A DNA stretch of 64,000 nt from Balamuthia mandrillaris. Lineage: Eukaryota > Discosea > Longamoebia > Balamuthiidae. How positions within the stretch are numbered: position 1 is the stretch's first letter; each line of letters begins with the position of its first letter. A program made the translations under genes and the position numbers. Positions 1 to 9,552 of this stretch are shown piece after piece. The notes under the pieces were generated by a model that made no database searches, had not been told where the DNA came from, and was given only the letters and a program-made list of their open reading frames with translations. Where the stretch lies: contig JAVKOQ010000197.1 in the NCBI GenBank assembly GCA_031835245.1, forward strand, positions 32,828 to 96,827. Reading direction: 5' to 3'.

Positions 1-674
1 AGGGGAGAGGGTGGGCATTGTGCCACTCACCGCAAACATCTGCATTGTTAGGAATGGAGTATCGTTAGATAGAACCTCCTCCTCTTTCCATCACCATACA
101 TTCTTTTGTGTATCAAACCTTTTCTAGAGCGTTCATGTACTTGGTAGTGTTAGTGTAGGGCTTCTCCTCTACCAGCAGTTCACAGAGGCGCTGTAGCGTG
201 AATGGAGGTCTTCACAAACTTAAGTGTTAGATTGTTGTGCAAGCAAGCCCGCCCGCTAAAAAGACTTACCCCAGAAAAGAATTGAGGGAGGAAACGAGCT
301 GTGTTTTCCGCTGCTCGAAGCTGTCGCAACCGGGAAAGGCGTTGTTCATGTCTGTCACTCTCTAAAAACAGATATAGCAGACACAAGTTAGCTTGTGAGG
401 CGGGTGGAAAAGAGGGAGAGGGAGGTGAAGAGAGGGAGGACGAGAGAAACCTTCTCCAACAAACAGGAAAGCAGGACCTTCAGGTGGTCCCATGGGTAGC
501 TGGCATGAGCGAAGAAACAAAGCAACAGGTCACATATACGTACAACTGGGAGAGAAAAAAAGGAAGGGCGTGGGTGGTCCTCCTACCAAGGGAGCCCAAT
601 GAGGGCCAAGTCTTTGACCACTTGCAACAGCTCGTCGGACAAGGCACCGTCCTTGTCTGGTCGCTGTGCAAATT
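1..674 (-). CDS. PPP4R2: Protein phosphatase 4 regulatory subunit 2 (PPP4R2), partial
   Basis: Regulatory subunit that targets the PP4 catalytic phosphatase, known for roles in DNA-damage signalling and centrosomes. Five consecutive exons can be read on the minus strand: 587-674, 451-499, 270-361, 119-209 and from 39 off the left end. All have consistent phases and GT/AG ends. The diagnostic stretch is PPFTLQRLCELL, followed by NALEK, matching the family signature IPFTIQRLCELL...ALEK. Upstream, FEQRKTQLVSSLNSFLG and PWDHLKVLLSCLLEK align in order with the family N-terminal domain. The start codon exon is not identified; it should lie between 675 and about 1100. The C-terminus lies beyond the window. 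The gene is divergent from ARP6. Confidence 0.85.
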
Positions 675-1194
675 CTAGGAGAAATAGCGAGCGCTAAGTT
701 AAGAAACAAGAAAAGAGAGTAGAGGCGTGAGATGGAAGCACCAGTTAACATCTGTTCCCTTTCATGTGAGTAAACAGGTCTGAGTTGCGCTGAGCTGGAG
801 GATGAAGGTTCCATCGGTGCTGCCACGATCAAAAAAACGGGTGGCTCACGGTAACGGCCGTCAGGACTAGGTAGCAGGAGGATCTTGCTTGCACAAGCAA
901 GGGAGGTGAGCTCCAAGAATCGCGAGGACTCTTATTAGGGATGGGCTTCTAAGCGGTAAGGCTCCAACGCGCTTTTGGTGCCTTGCTCCTCTTCCTCCTC
1001 CTCGTCGTTGTTGTGGTTGGGACACCCCTCTTTCTTCTTCTTCAGCGCTTCATCTATTAGGTTGGAAGCAACCATATTATTATTATGGTGGGTTAGGTTC
1101 GCGGGCCCCCAGCAGGCAGACCTATGAACGGAAGACATACACACACACAACAAAGCTCGTATCTCAAGACCTACAAAAGGGCTACAAAAACGAA
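675..1194. promoter_or_regulatory. Divergent PPP4R2/ARP6 intergenic region
   Basis: About 500 bases between the first recognised PPP4R2 exon and the ARP6 start. It should hold the missing first PPP4R2 exon and both promoters. A minus-strand frame with an ATG at 1072 is acidic and lysine-rich but has no clean donor in the needed phase, so I do not assign it. No TATA box stands out. Confidence 0.35.
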
Positions 1195-3094
1195 ATGACC
1201 ACGGCGCTGCTGCTGGACCAAGAGGAGGTGCTGGTGCTGGACTTGGGCGGCGCCAACTTGCGAGTGGGAACCAGTTCCCGTCCTCCACGGTGCGTTTCTT
1301 TCTTTCTTGTCGTTTCTTGTCGTTTCTTTCTTTCCTTCATTCATATGTTAATGAGAGCTTGCTCCCCTCCAAACTGGTGGTGGTGATGATGTACCAACGC
1401 TGGACGATCGCAGGTCAGCCACCCCAAACCAGGTTGTTAAGTCGAAGAGCGAGCGGAGAAAGTTTGTGGGCGAAGAGCTAGGTAGTTGTGTGGACACTTC
1501 CTCCCTGTTCTACCAGCGACCTTTTGAGAAGGTACAGTGGAGAATTAGTACTGCCCCACACCCAGGCCTGTTTTCCTCGCTGACTTTGCTTCTCTTTGGA
1601 AGGGCTACCTTGTTAACTGGGAGGTACAAAAAGAGGTTCTGGACCGGGCTCTTGGTCCACATGGCTTGCAGGTACACCTCCCTCCACCCTATTCTGCTCG
1701 TTAGTGCGTGCGTGTCTGGTCTCACCCTCTCCTTCCAGCTGCAGGCCAATGACCACGAAGTGTTAGTCACGCAGCCCTTGTTCAATCCTTTGGAGTTGCA
1801 AGACGTCATGTTTGAGGTGCTATTTGAAGAGTATGGCTTCCGCTCCGTGTGTTGCCCTTCTTGTATGCCGCTATTCCCCATGCCTATCATATCACCACCC
1901 ACACTTACCTTACTTTCTTCCTTCCTTTCTGCCTCTGACTCTGCCTCTCCCTCTCCCTCTTCCTCTATTCTTTCTATCAACACTTAAAACTCCAGCACAA
2001 TTACTGAGTATGATACAGCATGTGAAGGAAACACGTGCTGGTACTGCACAACTGCAAGAAAGCAATGAAGATGTAGCACACAAACCCTGCACTCTGTTAG
2101 TGGACTGCGGCTATTCAGCAACACACGTTGTGCCCTTCTTCGGTCAACATAAAATCAACCACGCCATAAAACGGATAAACGTTGGGGGTAAGGCACTCAC
2201 CAATTATCTCAAAGAAATTGTTTCGTTTCGGTAGCGGCCCCTCTGTTCTAGTGCTCTCTTATCGACTTTGTTCTACATGTTAGCTTAACCGTTTTTCGTT
2301 CTTCCCTGTCTTTCCAGGGCTTGGAATATGATGGAAGAAACTTTTTTAATGAACGTGGTGAAAGAGCGATTGTGCTTTGTGTCGCTTCAATTTATGAAGG
2401 ACATGCAAGCTACACGGTAAATGCTGGTATCCTAACTTTGCAACGCTGTTACCTAACCACACAAACAGAGATCCATTGAATAGCATTAAACGGCATTATG
2501 TACTCCCCGATTACACCACTACCGACCGTGGTTGGGTGGTGAAGGAGGGATCCCCGATTCCAGAAGACAAGGTTATTTTTCGCGCCGTAGAACCTTTTTC
2601 TGTGGTTTTTAGTCATTCTGTGCGTGCTGCTGATATGACGTTTTTGTTCTTCTGTTGCAGCAAATTCTGGTCATGAACAACGAGCGGATAGTGATACCTG
2701 AGATTCTGTTTCATCCATCTGATATCGGTACGTTTGTACTGCTTGTTTTCGCGCCTTTATCCAAGAACTGCGGCAATACTTACCTCCCAGCAACTACTGT
2801 TCATTAGGGATAGACCAAGCTGGCATTGCAGAGACCATTTTACAGAGCATTGAAGCAGCTCATGAAGATATACGGCCTCATCTCTACGGCAATATTGTGC
2901 TCACAGGGGGGAGTGCACTGTTTCCCAATTTCCAGCAGCGAGTGTACGGCTTGCCCTTCTTTCTCGCAGCGATGACGGGGTTATCGAGCTAAAACATGCT
3001 TCCTTCTTTTCAACTAAGCTTAGTTTGCAGGACGTGAGAGCGCTAGCCCCCGAAGGTGTGGTGGTGCGGATCACCACCCTCGAAGAGTACTGCC

Positions 3095-3145
<51 letters not shown>

Positions 3146-3303
3146 CAACTGATAGGAACCGTCATTGCAGTCCAATAATGGGTGCCTGGCAAGGAGGGAC
3201 GGTGTTCGTGGAACAGGATCGCTATCAGCGATCTAAGCTTAGCCGCCATCAGTACGAGGAACATGGAAGCGCGATAGGTCACACACGATTTGCTCACCTT
3301 TAA
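1195..3303 (+). CDS. ARP6: Actin-related protein 6 (ARP6)
   Basis: Nuclear actin-related protein of the SWR1/SRCAP remodeller that installs H2A.Z. Exon 1 (1195-1289) encodes MTTALLLD...LDLGGANLRVG. Later exons begin at 1414, 1603, 1739, about 1994, 2318, 2471, 2661, about 2810, 3031 and 3174. Order and content match ARP6 closely: FYQRPFEKGYLVNWEVQ, LLVDCGYSATHVVPFF, INVGGKALTNYLKE, VLPDYTT, PEILFHPSDIG, IVLTGGSALFP and PIMGAWQGG. The length, about 400 residues, equals the family norm. The intron before the last exon holds a CT microsatellite; a donor at GA|GTACTG joins it in phase. The donor near 2939-2950 is uncertain. Confidence 0.92.
3098..3140 (+). repeat. Intronic (CT)n in ARP6
   Basis: About 21 CT units in the last intron; pyrimidine on the transcript. 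Confidence 0.9.
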
Positions 3304-3375
3304 GCCAACCATCCGGAGATGGCAGCCTATTGTTGTTATGGTTGTGAATATATAGAGGAAAATAATAGAAACATA

Positions 3376-4174
3376 CTAAGAATTGCGAGAAGGGTCGGTG
3401 ACGTCTGCGATCTCTTCAAGCAAGAGCTGTTCCCCTTGAAAGCAGTGGGGGAGTTGTGCTTTGTCAGAGTCATAAAAGCCAAAGGGATGCTCCACGCCAG
3501 TGAACCTCGGTTCGTCTAGCACTTGCCCTATCAAAAACTGTTTCATGAGAGACCTTGCTCTGTAGCCATGTCCGGCGTTGGCCCAGCTTACCGTGGCATC
3601 CTTCCCTGCGTGCTGTTTGCAAGTGGTTATTCGTCCGTTCGTTAGTTGGTTTGTAGGGAGGGAACAGGGAAAGAGAGTGGGAGGCAGGGGCTGAGGAGGA
3701 AATCCCCACCCACGCCCCAAGGGTTAAAACAAAGGGGAGGGTAAAACGCGTACATCAATGAGAACTTGCAAGCCTCCAGGGTGCACGTTGGCCCACAAAG
3801 AGATATTGTAGACCTTACGGTTGATGATAACCCAAATGTCTCCAGGGCGGTTGTGTTTGGCGACCTCCTCCCTACTGAAAGTGCGCAGTGACGCCTCCTC
3901 TTGCTTCTCGTTTTTGGCTGCGGGGTCTGTCGCAGAGGCAAAGCCTCGTTGTGGCTGGCGGAGTGCAAAGTTTCAGGAAAGCGCAGACACCACGATGAAA
4001 GGGGAACGGGGTTACCTGTGCGGTATAGCGAACAGCAGCAAAGGAGGAAAAGTGGGAAGAGGAGGAGGCGGCGGCGGAGGTCAAAGCAGAAGGCGAGCCT
4101 GCCCGGAAGGAGAGGCAAGCACGTGAACGCCGCGAGGCCGCCCCCCAAAAAGAGGTGCAAGGTGAGCTACGCAT
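3376..4174 (-). CDS. Cytochrome b5 domain protein with mitochondrial-type leader
   Basis: Small haem-binding electron carrier. Three phase-0 exons, 4016-4174, 3754-3954 and 3376-3612, give 198 residues. Residues 1-53 are rich in Arg, Ser and Ala with no acidic residues and read like a mitochondrial presequence. The b5 fold follows: FSREEVAKHNRPGDIWVIIN, then the first haem histidine in NVHPGG. The second, in WANAGHG, lies beyond the last intron. The C-terminal tail has no evident membrane anchor, so the product would be soluble in a mitochondrial compartment. It is convergent with ARP6, with 72 bases between stops. Family call is firm; targeting is inference. Confidence 0.85.
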
Positions 4175-4779
4175 TACAAAAGGCTGTAGTTTGGCTGCTT
4201 TCATGGTCAAACTGCAAACCAGGAGCTCGTGCAAACCCTGGGGGAGGTTGGCTGAGGTGGGGGGTTGGAGGAGGGAGCGGCAGCCGCGGTTGCTCGCTTG
4301 CTTGCTTGCTTGCTGGGGCTGCGCTTTTGTTCCTTCACAAGATTGATCAACATGAGGGGTGGTACCCTAGATTCCTCCGCGAAGAAGGACCCCTCAAATG
4401 ATACCAATCTTTGATCAGAGAAGAGCAACCCCCCCCGCCCCTAAAGCGGCTCAATGCTTTGATCTGTCACTGAAAGTTTCAAACCACCAATCAAAAAACT
4501 AAACAAAGGCTTAAACTTACCATAAAAAGGCCTTTTCAGTTGTCTTTTTCTTTGTCTCTTCTCTAGCTGAGATCTTTCACGTCGACGAAAATTCATTGCT
4601 CCGCTTTACCCCCGCCCCCCTTTTTTTTCTTCTTCTTGCGCCACCACCCCCACCAACAACTAGCCCTCCTCTCCCCACCCACCCACCTCAGCCAAGGCAC
4701 AATCGGTCGGCCCCGACACCGTTCCTCTCTTGTCCTCCTCCTCCTCCTTCTCCTCTTTTCGACCAATCAAGCACAAGCA
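4175..4779. promoter_or_regulatory. Divergent promoter region, cytochrome b5 / ribophorin II
   Basis: About 600 bases between two divergent starts, with C-rich pyrimidine blocks near 4610-4760 just upstream of ribophorin II and a GCTT repeat near 4290-4312. No other gene is supported here. The open frames across it are compositional. Confidence 0.4.
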
Positions 4780-7386
4780 ATGACCCAGAGAACCATCCAA
4801 AGCAGTACGCTATGGGGAGTATCCCTCTCTGTGGCCTTGTTGCTGGCGTCGGTAGTGTTGATGGTGGCGCCTGCCGCGGTGGCTGGTGCTGGCACCACCT
4901 GTCTCACTGACTTCTTCTCGGCCCAGGACGCTGCCACCCTCAAGAAAAGCGTGCTGTCCCTCCAGAAGAATGAGGGGTTGTTCGGTAGCAGTCAAGATCT
5001 GAGTGACAGCTTCTACGCTGTCTCCGTTCTTGCAGGGCTGGGTGGGGAAGTGGGTGAACTGCCCCACAAGGACCTGTTGTGCCAGCAGGGCAAAAACGCT
5101 CTTGCGGCCGCGCGCTCTTCCGCTGACCTCAAGGACATCTTCTTTGCCGCTCATTTGGTGGAGAAGCTCAACTGCGGAGAGAAGGTGAAGAAGGAGGTCG
5201 TCTCTTCATTGGAGAGTGCCGCCGTAACAGGCACGCTCGAGGACATTCACGCGGCCCTCACCACCCTTGCCCTTCTTAAGCGGAACAAGCACGCACAGTT
5301 TGATGAAAGTGATCTTCCCAGCGTCTTGGAGAAAATCCTTGATCTCTTGGACGTGGACGCTTCATTCAAGAACATGGAAGACGACACTGAGGGATCTCCC
5401 CTCTATGCGGGACTTGCTTATCACTCCCTTGCCATACTTTTTTCTGAGTTTGGCCTATCCCCAGACCAGGAAGGCAGCAAGCTTAGCACCCTCGTGGAGA
5501 GTGTTTCCGACCTCTTTCTTCTCGCTGAAGAAGAGGAAGGCATCTTGGAGTTTATCCACCCACAAGACCCCCTCGCTAACCTACGAGCTACCTCCCTTGT
5601 CTGGACTGGCCTCAACGCCCTCGCTGCTGCCCTCCCTGACGCTGAACTTGCCCCTTCAGCGGTTCGAATACCCTCTGTGTCTATGTGTCTCCGTGTCTCT
5701 GTGTCTGTCTTTCTCTTCTCTCGTTGTTTCGGTCCAACATATGATAAAAGAGCATTCACTGACCTACTTTTATAATGTTTATCGATGCCCTCCATGATAG
5801 GCCCAAGTGGTCGGCATGGCCGAGTATTTTGTGCAACATAAGCACGCAAGCAACCTGCAGGACTCGCACTTCGTTCTGGAAGCTGTAAATCTCATGGCCT
5901 CTAACAAGTTTAAGCTGCAACCCCTCGCCTTGACCCTGCCCACATCCTCTCTTCTCACAACAAGCAAAGGCGAAGAAGGCCACGTCAAGGTATGTTTCGC
6001 ACCCTTCTACATGAAAATGGCTTTAATTGTCCCCGCTAAGCAGTTCTGCTCTCCTATTTGTTTTTTTTTTAAAAAAAAAAACAGGTCCAAATAACGGATA
6101 TTCAAGGAAACTTTGCCACCAAGGCCAGAGTGTATATCGTTAAAGCGTTTCCAGTGAACGAGGGAACTAATATCGTGGCCATGAACCAAGAACTTCTTCA
6201 AGTGTCTGACAAGGACCCTAAAAACACCGCTTACAGCTTCAACTTCCTTGCCACCAAACCCAACACGGGCTTCTACGCTATGGAGCTTAGCGTTTCTCCC
6301 GTGAATGCAAGTGGTCAGACCACTAAGGGCAGCCCTTACATCACCAGCAACAAAGTTGTCCGCAGCTTGAAGGTCATTACCCCTATCACCATCTCTGACT
6401 TTGTGCTTAAAGTGGTGGAGTCCAAGGAAGAAGAAGATCAGAGCACAGACCCCTCGTAAGTTCTCTATGCTCTCCCTCTCTCTTTTTCCCTTCCTTTCTT
6501 GAGAGATGATTAACATTTTGCTGCTTCAGCACTGAATATCCCAATAAAATGGATGACACTCTGCAAGCCACCGTTTTCCAGAGCATTTTCTTCTCTTTCC
6601 GAGTAAAGAATCAAGTATCTGGTAGAAACTTGGCAGCACATCAAGTTTTCGCCATTTTCACTAACGCTGAAACACAAGAAGAAGCTATATTCATTGTCCC
6701 ACGGGTTGGCAATAAGCATAGGCTCTCCTTGGTAAGTTCTCGCTCTACCGCTACCGTTGCTTTGACTGTCACGTACCCCTTAAACATCTCCAATATTTAG
6801 AGTGTCAAAGAAAACGCCAAAATCTTCGGTAGGTCGGGCAAGTATTTAGTGGCCCTTGTGGTTGGAGACCCCTTCGCCCACAATCCGATCCATTGGGATG
6901 TGGCTTCTGTTTATTTGAACTTTGGAGCCCTTGCTCACAAAGAAAACAAGAAAGAAACGTACTACCATGGACCTCTCCCCATCATTGAGCACCAATTTAG
7001 GCAGGCTGAGAAGAGACCTCCTGCTGAAGTTTCGATGGTGTTTACAGGCTTAGTGCTGTCGCCATTCTTGGTTTTGTTGATTGGGGTAATTTCACAGCTC
7101 GCCTTTCATCAGCAACACCATGTAATGCTAACTCTCTCTCTCTCTCTCTCTCTCTCAGTTTCTCTTCTTAGGAGCAAATCTTCGCAACTTTCCTTCCGGT
7201 GTTTCCTCCGTTTACGCACTGGGATTCCAGGGTTGTCTGGCCGCTCTGGTGGGATTGTTCGCCCTCTATTGGCTCTATTTGAACATGCTGCAAACGTTGG
7301 GTTATCTAGCTCTCTTGGCCGTGCCAACTATTTTCTTTGGTAACCGTGCTTTGGCTGCCTTGGCCGCTCACGATAAGCAGGAATGA
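4780..7386 (+). CDS. RPN2: Ribophorin II / Swp1 subunit of oligosaccharyltransferase
   Basis: Non-catalytic subunit of the ER complex that transfers glycans to asparagine. Exons 4780-5661, 5801-5989, 6085-6455, 6530-6731, 6801-7085 and 7159-7386 join in frame to 718 residues. The start at 4780 gives a signal peptide with a leucine/valine/alanine core (residues about 13-37). A long luminal part follows, then the HWDVASVYLNFG stretch and three hydrophobic helices near the C-terminus (VFTGLVLSPFLVLLIG and two in the last exon). This layout is typical of the family. The intron at 5990-6084 ends in an almost perfect T11A11 palindrome next to the acceptor, and the last intron carries a CT microsatellite. 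Confidence 0.92.
6060..6081 (+). repeat. T11A11 palindrome at a splice acceptor
   Basis: A run of Ts followed directly by a run of As, ending two bases before the CAG of ribophorin II exon 3. Confidence 0.85.
7133..7156 (+). repeat. Intronic (CT)n in ribophorin II
   Basis: The tract runs right up to the CAG acceptor at 7158, so here it is the polypyrimidine tract itself. Confidence 0.9.
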
Positions 7387-7533
7387 AGTTTTAAAGCTAC
7401 AAGCTACTCTTGACAAAACCTATTCTTCATCTACTTCTTTCTTGTGGGCACTGCTTCGCCCAGTTTTTTTCTCCTTACTATCATTATTTTTTTTATTTTA
7501 AACAACAAGCAATTCCCAGCGAGATAGCGTTTG

Positions 7534-7590
7534 TTATACAACCTTCTTTTTTTCACGAAGTTCGGGATTAAAGGCCCGGTGTTCCTTGTT

Positions 7591-7627
<37 letters not shown>

Positions 7628-7930
7628 AGTGATGGTAAGAAGGGAAACACTAAGGCATTACCTTTGTAGTAAGGGTTTCGTATTTCGACTTTAGGAAGAA
7701 GTTCTCTCAGTTTGGTGAGGTGGGCGGGAGTTTGATCCTCTGCGTTCTTGGTCCATAGCCTCACTGTATCGTCATGCGTTCGTATGCTGACAGTAAGCCC
7801 ACAAATGGAGTCTCCTCGGAGAAGCACCGGCTCAAACTGTTCTCCAATGAGAGCCAACACTAATTCCTTCCACACATATGCTCTGCGGTACCAGTCACGA
7901 AGCATACAAAATATTACATCGGTTAGTGGC

Positions 7931-7983
<53 letters not shown>

Positions 7984-8568
7984 AGAGTTATCAAAAGGAT
8001 ACGTTTCGCTTTTTTTCACTCTGAAAGCCCAGAAACCACCCTCTGCATTGGTTGGGTCTTCCTGCAGGTCTTAGGTTTAGCTCAACCACCAACAAAAGAA
8101 ACAAACAAAACACGACAGGCGCAACGAGCACAATACCCAAAGAGGAGGTATGCCTTCCTTCATGAGGTGAAAGCTGGACTTTGGTTGCAACTTATTTACA
8201 GGAGGGAGGTTGTTGAAGCACTTCCAAAAGTCCTGTGTTGGGCAGGTGTGAGTGCATCAAAAAAAAAAGTGGGGTTTGCTGACCTGAACGCTATTAAAAT
8301 TGACAAGCTTGTGTAACGAGGCCTCGTACTCACTGGCGGAGGCGCCAGGTCCTATGAACTTATCATGCCAGAAGCACCTGAATCAAATGCACAACCACCA
8401 TCACCAAACGTCAGACAAATTTGTGAGGATCCCTATGCAGTACTAGCCATAGCTGCTGCTCATATAACAATACCATGTGTTCTCCAGTTTGTATTCCTCA
8501 GAGGTGTCAAAGGAGCTGGGAAAACCACCAACAAAGGCGTGGAAGCCCGGCGGAGGGGGCACCGCCAT
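7534..8568 (-). CDS. eIF4E family cap-binding protein, class II (4EHP-like)
   Basis: Binds the mRNA 5' cap; class II members usually repress translation. Six exons, 8444-8568, 8284-8332, 8137-8232, 8003-8061, 7662-7882 and 7534-7592, join in frame to 202 residues. Landmarks in order: YKLENTW, FNSVQDFWKCFNNLPP, GIPPLWEDPTN (the cap-stacking Trp), WKELVLALIGEQFE, ICGLTVSIR and WTKNAEDQ. The residues after LENTW are Tyr-Cys-Tyr, and the second cap-stacking position is also Tyr, as in eIF4E2/4EHP rather than eIF4E1. Two introns hold CT microsatellites on the transcript. In one, the acceptor lies some 40 bases past the repeat, inside what otherwise looks like coding sequence. Confidence 0.9.
7596..7625 (-). 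repeat. Intronic (CT)n in eIF4E, last intron
   Basis: GA on the plus strand, CT on the transcript, adjacent to the acceptor. Confidence 0.9.
7930..7987 (-). repeat. Intronic (CT)n in eIF4E, fourth intron
   Basis: CT on the transcript. It lies near the donor, with about 45 bases between it and the acceptor. Confidence 0.9.
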
Positions 8569-8574
8569 TTATGT

Positions 8575-9069
8575 CTACGCGCTGATTATCCACAAGGGGG
8601 AATAACACAATTGTTGCTTTTTTAAAAAAGAAATCACGGAAAAGTTAACAACAAGCTGTGCAGAGCGCAAACCAAAATGTAAAGAACGCAAAATAAAGCC
8701 TAACACTTGTCTAGCAAGACACCAACTTGGTGACTGAGATGAAAAGACCTTTACTAAAATGAAAGAAACCAAGGTATATGCGTGAGAGTGATATAACAGT
8801 GTCACTTTGGCCTGGGCTGCGTATTCCTTTCCCTCCAAACAAGATATCAGTTCACTTATGGTCTCCTTGTTGTTAAGCGCCTTTTTATGCACAATTCTTG
8901 AAGCACCCAGGGAAACAACATAGGGAGTTTTCGATCGTGCAGGCATCCTCAACCAATCCGCCTTGCCATCAGGTTTCAAAGGACAAATTCGGACGTAACC
9001 CTCCGGATGCAAGGCGTGAGGTTGCATAGCGCTCGAAAATATCTCTAGCCAAAGCCCCTTGCAACTCAT
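8575..9069 (-). CDS. Orphan open frame, possible unrecognised gene
   Basis: I do not recognise this frame. It starts at an ATG at 9069. Its first hundred or so residues look protein-like, with segments such as RICPLKPDGKADWLRMPARS and ETISELISCLEGKEY. The tail becomes hydrophobic and may be intronic; a donor could lie near 8745. It sits directly upstream of eIF4E on the same strand and starts beside a 14-base inverted repeat. It may be a small gene, an exon of a larger gene, or chance. Confidence 0.3.
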   Translation of the reverse strand: MSCKGLWLEIFSSAMQPHALHPEGYVRICPLKPDGKADWLRMPARSKTPYVVSLGASRIVHKKALNNKETISELISCLEGKEYAAQAKVTLLYHSHAYTLVSFILVKVFSSQSPSWCLARQVLGFILRSLHFGLRSAQLVVNFSVISFLKKQQLCYSPLWIISA

Positions 9070-9140
9070 CTAGTGCTAGTCAGGACCTAGTGCACAGTCA
9101 GAACTAGGTCGAGCACTCCACGAGTGGCAAGGGGCTTTGG
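9050..9140. repeat. 14-base inverted repeat around a 63-base loop
   Basis: The arm CCAAAGCCCCTTGC at 9050-9063 is exactly complementary to GCAAGGGGCTTTGG at 9127-9140. The loop itself has near-repeats of AGTGC...CTAG. It could fold as a long hairpin in RNA from either strand or be the ends of a small element. It lies between the orphan frame and the mtHsp70 promoter. Confidence 0.6.
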
Positions 9141-9552
9141 CCGTGTCCCGTTTGCTGGCAGCAGAAAAAGAATACAGAGTGGGACAACAAGCCAAGAGTC
9201 GGCTCACAATTTTTTTCTACGGAGAAATCCGACCCCTCAACCCTCTTGCGATCTACACACCTAAATTTCGCGTGTTTGATCACTCAGGAATTTCGCAAAA
9301 AGTTCGAAAATCTTGTGAAATCAGGAAAAACACCGAAATCGATCTCAATACTAGGAAATACTGTCAGCTTAAACTCCTTCCCCGCTGCTGGTAGTTTTTT
9401 TTTTCCGGCAGTTTTTCTGATTTTTTTTTCTACACAACACCCTTCGCCACTCTTTCTCTCTAGTGCGTGCCTCCCTTCTCTCTTTCATAAAACCAGGCCA
9501 CACTGACCCGGCGCCGCTCTTTGTTACAGTTTATTTATTATTCACTCACAAA
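9141..9552. promoter_or_regulatory. mtHsp70 upstream region
   Basis: About 400 bases upstream of the mtHsp70 start, with T-rich blocks at 9398-9430. I see no clear array of nGAAn heat-shock elements. A plus-strand frame at 9137-9394 has no ATG start and no family resemblance, so it is not called. Confidence 0.35.

Noticed and set aside
480-916. Several overlapping frames on both strands at 301-1288
   Set aside because: They are explained by PPP4R2 exons and introns in other frames; none has family similarity of its own.
4596-4910. Proline/serine-rich plus-strand frame upstream of ribophorin II, and an ATG at 4636
   Set aside because: The frame is C-rich leader sequence. The ATG at 4780 gives a proper signal peptide and is preferred.
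9137-9394. Plus-strand frame before mtHsp70
   Set aside because: No ATG start and no recognisable pattern; it lies in the promoter region.
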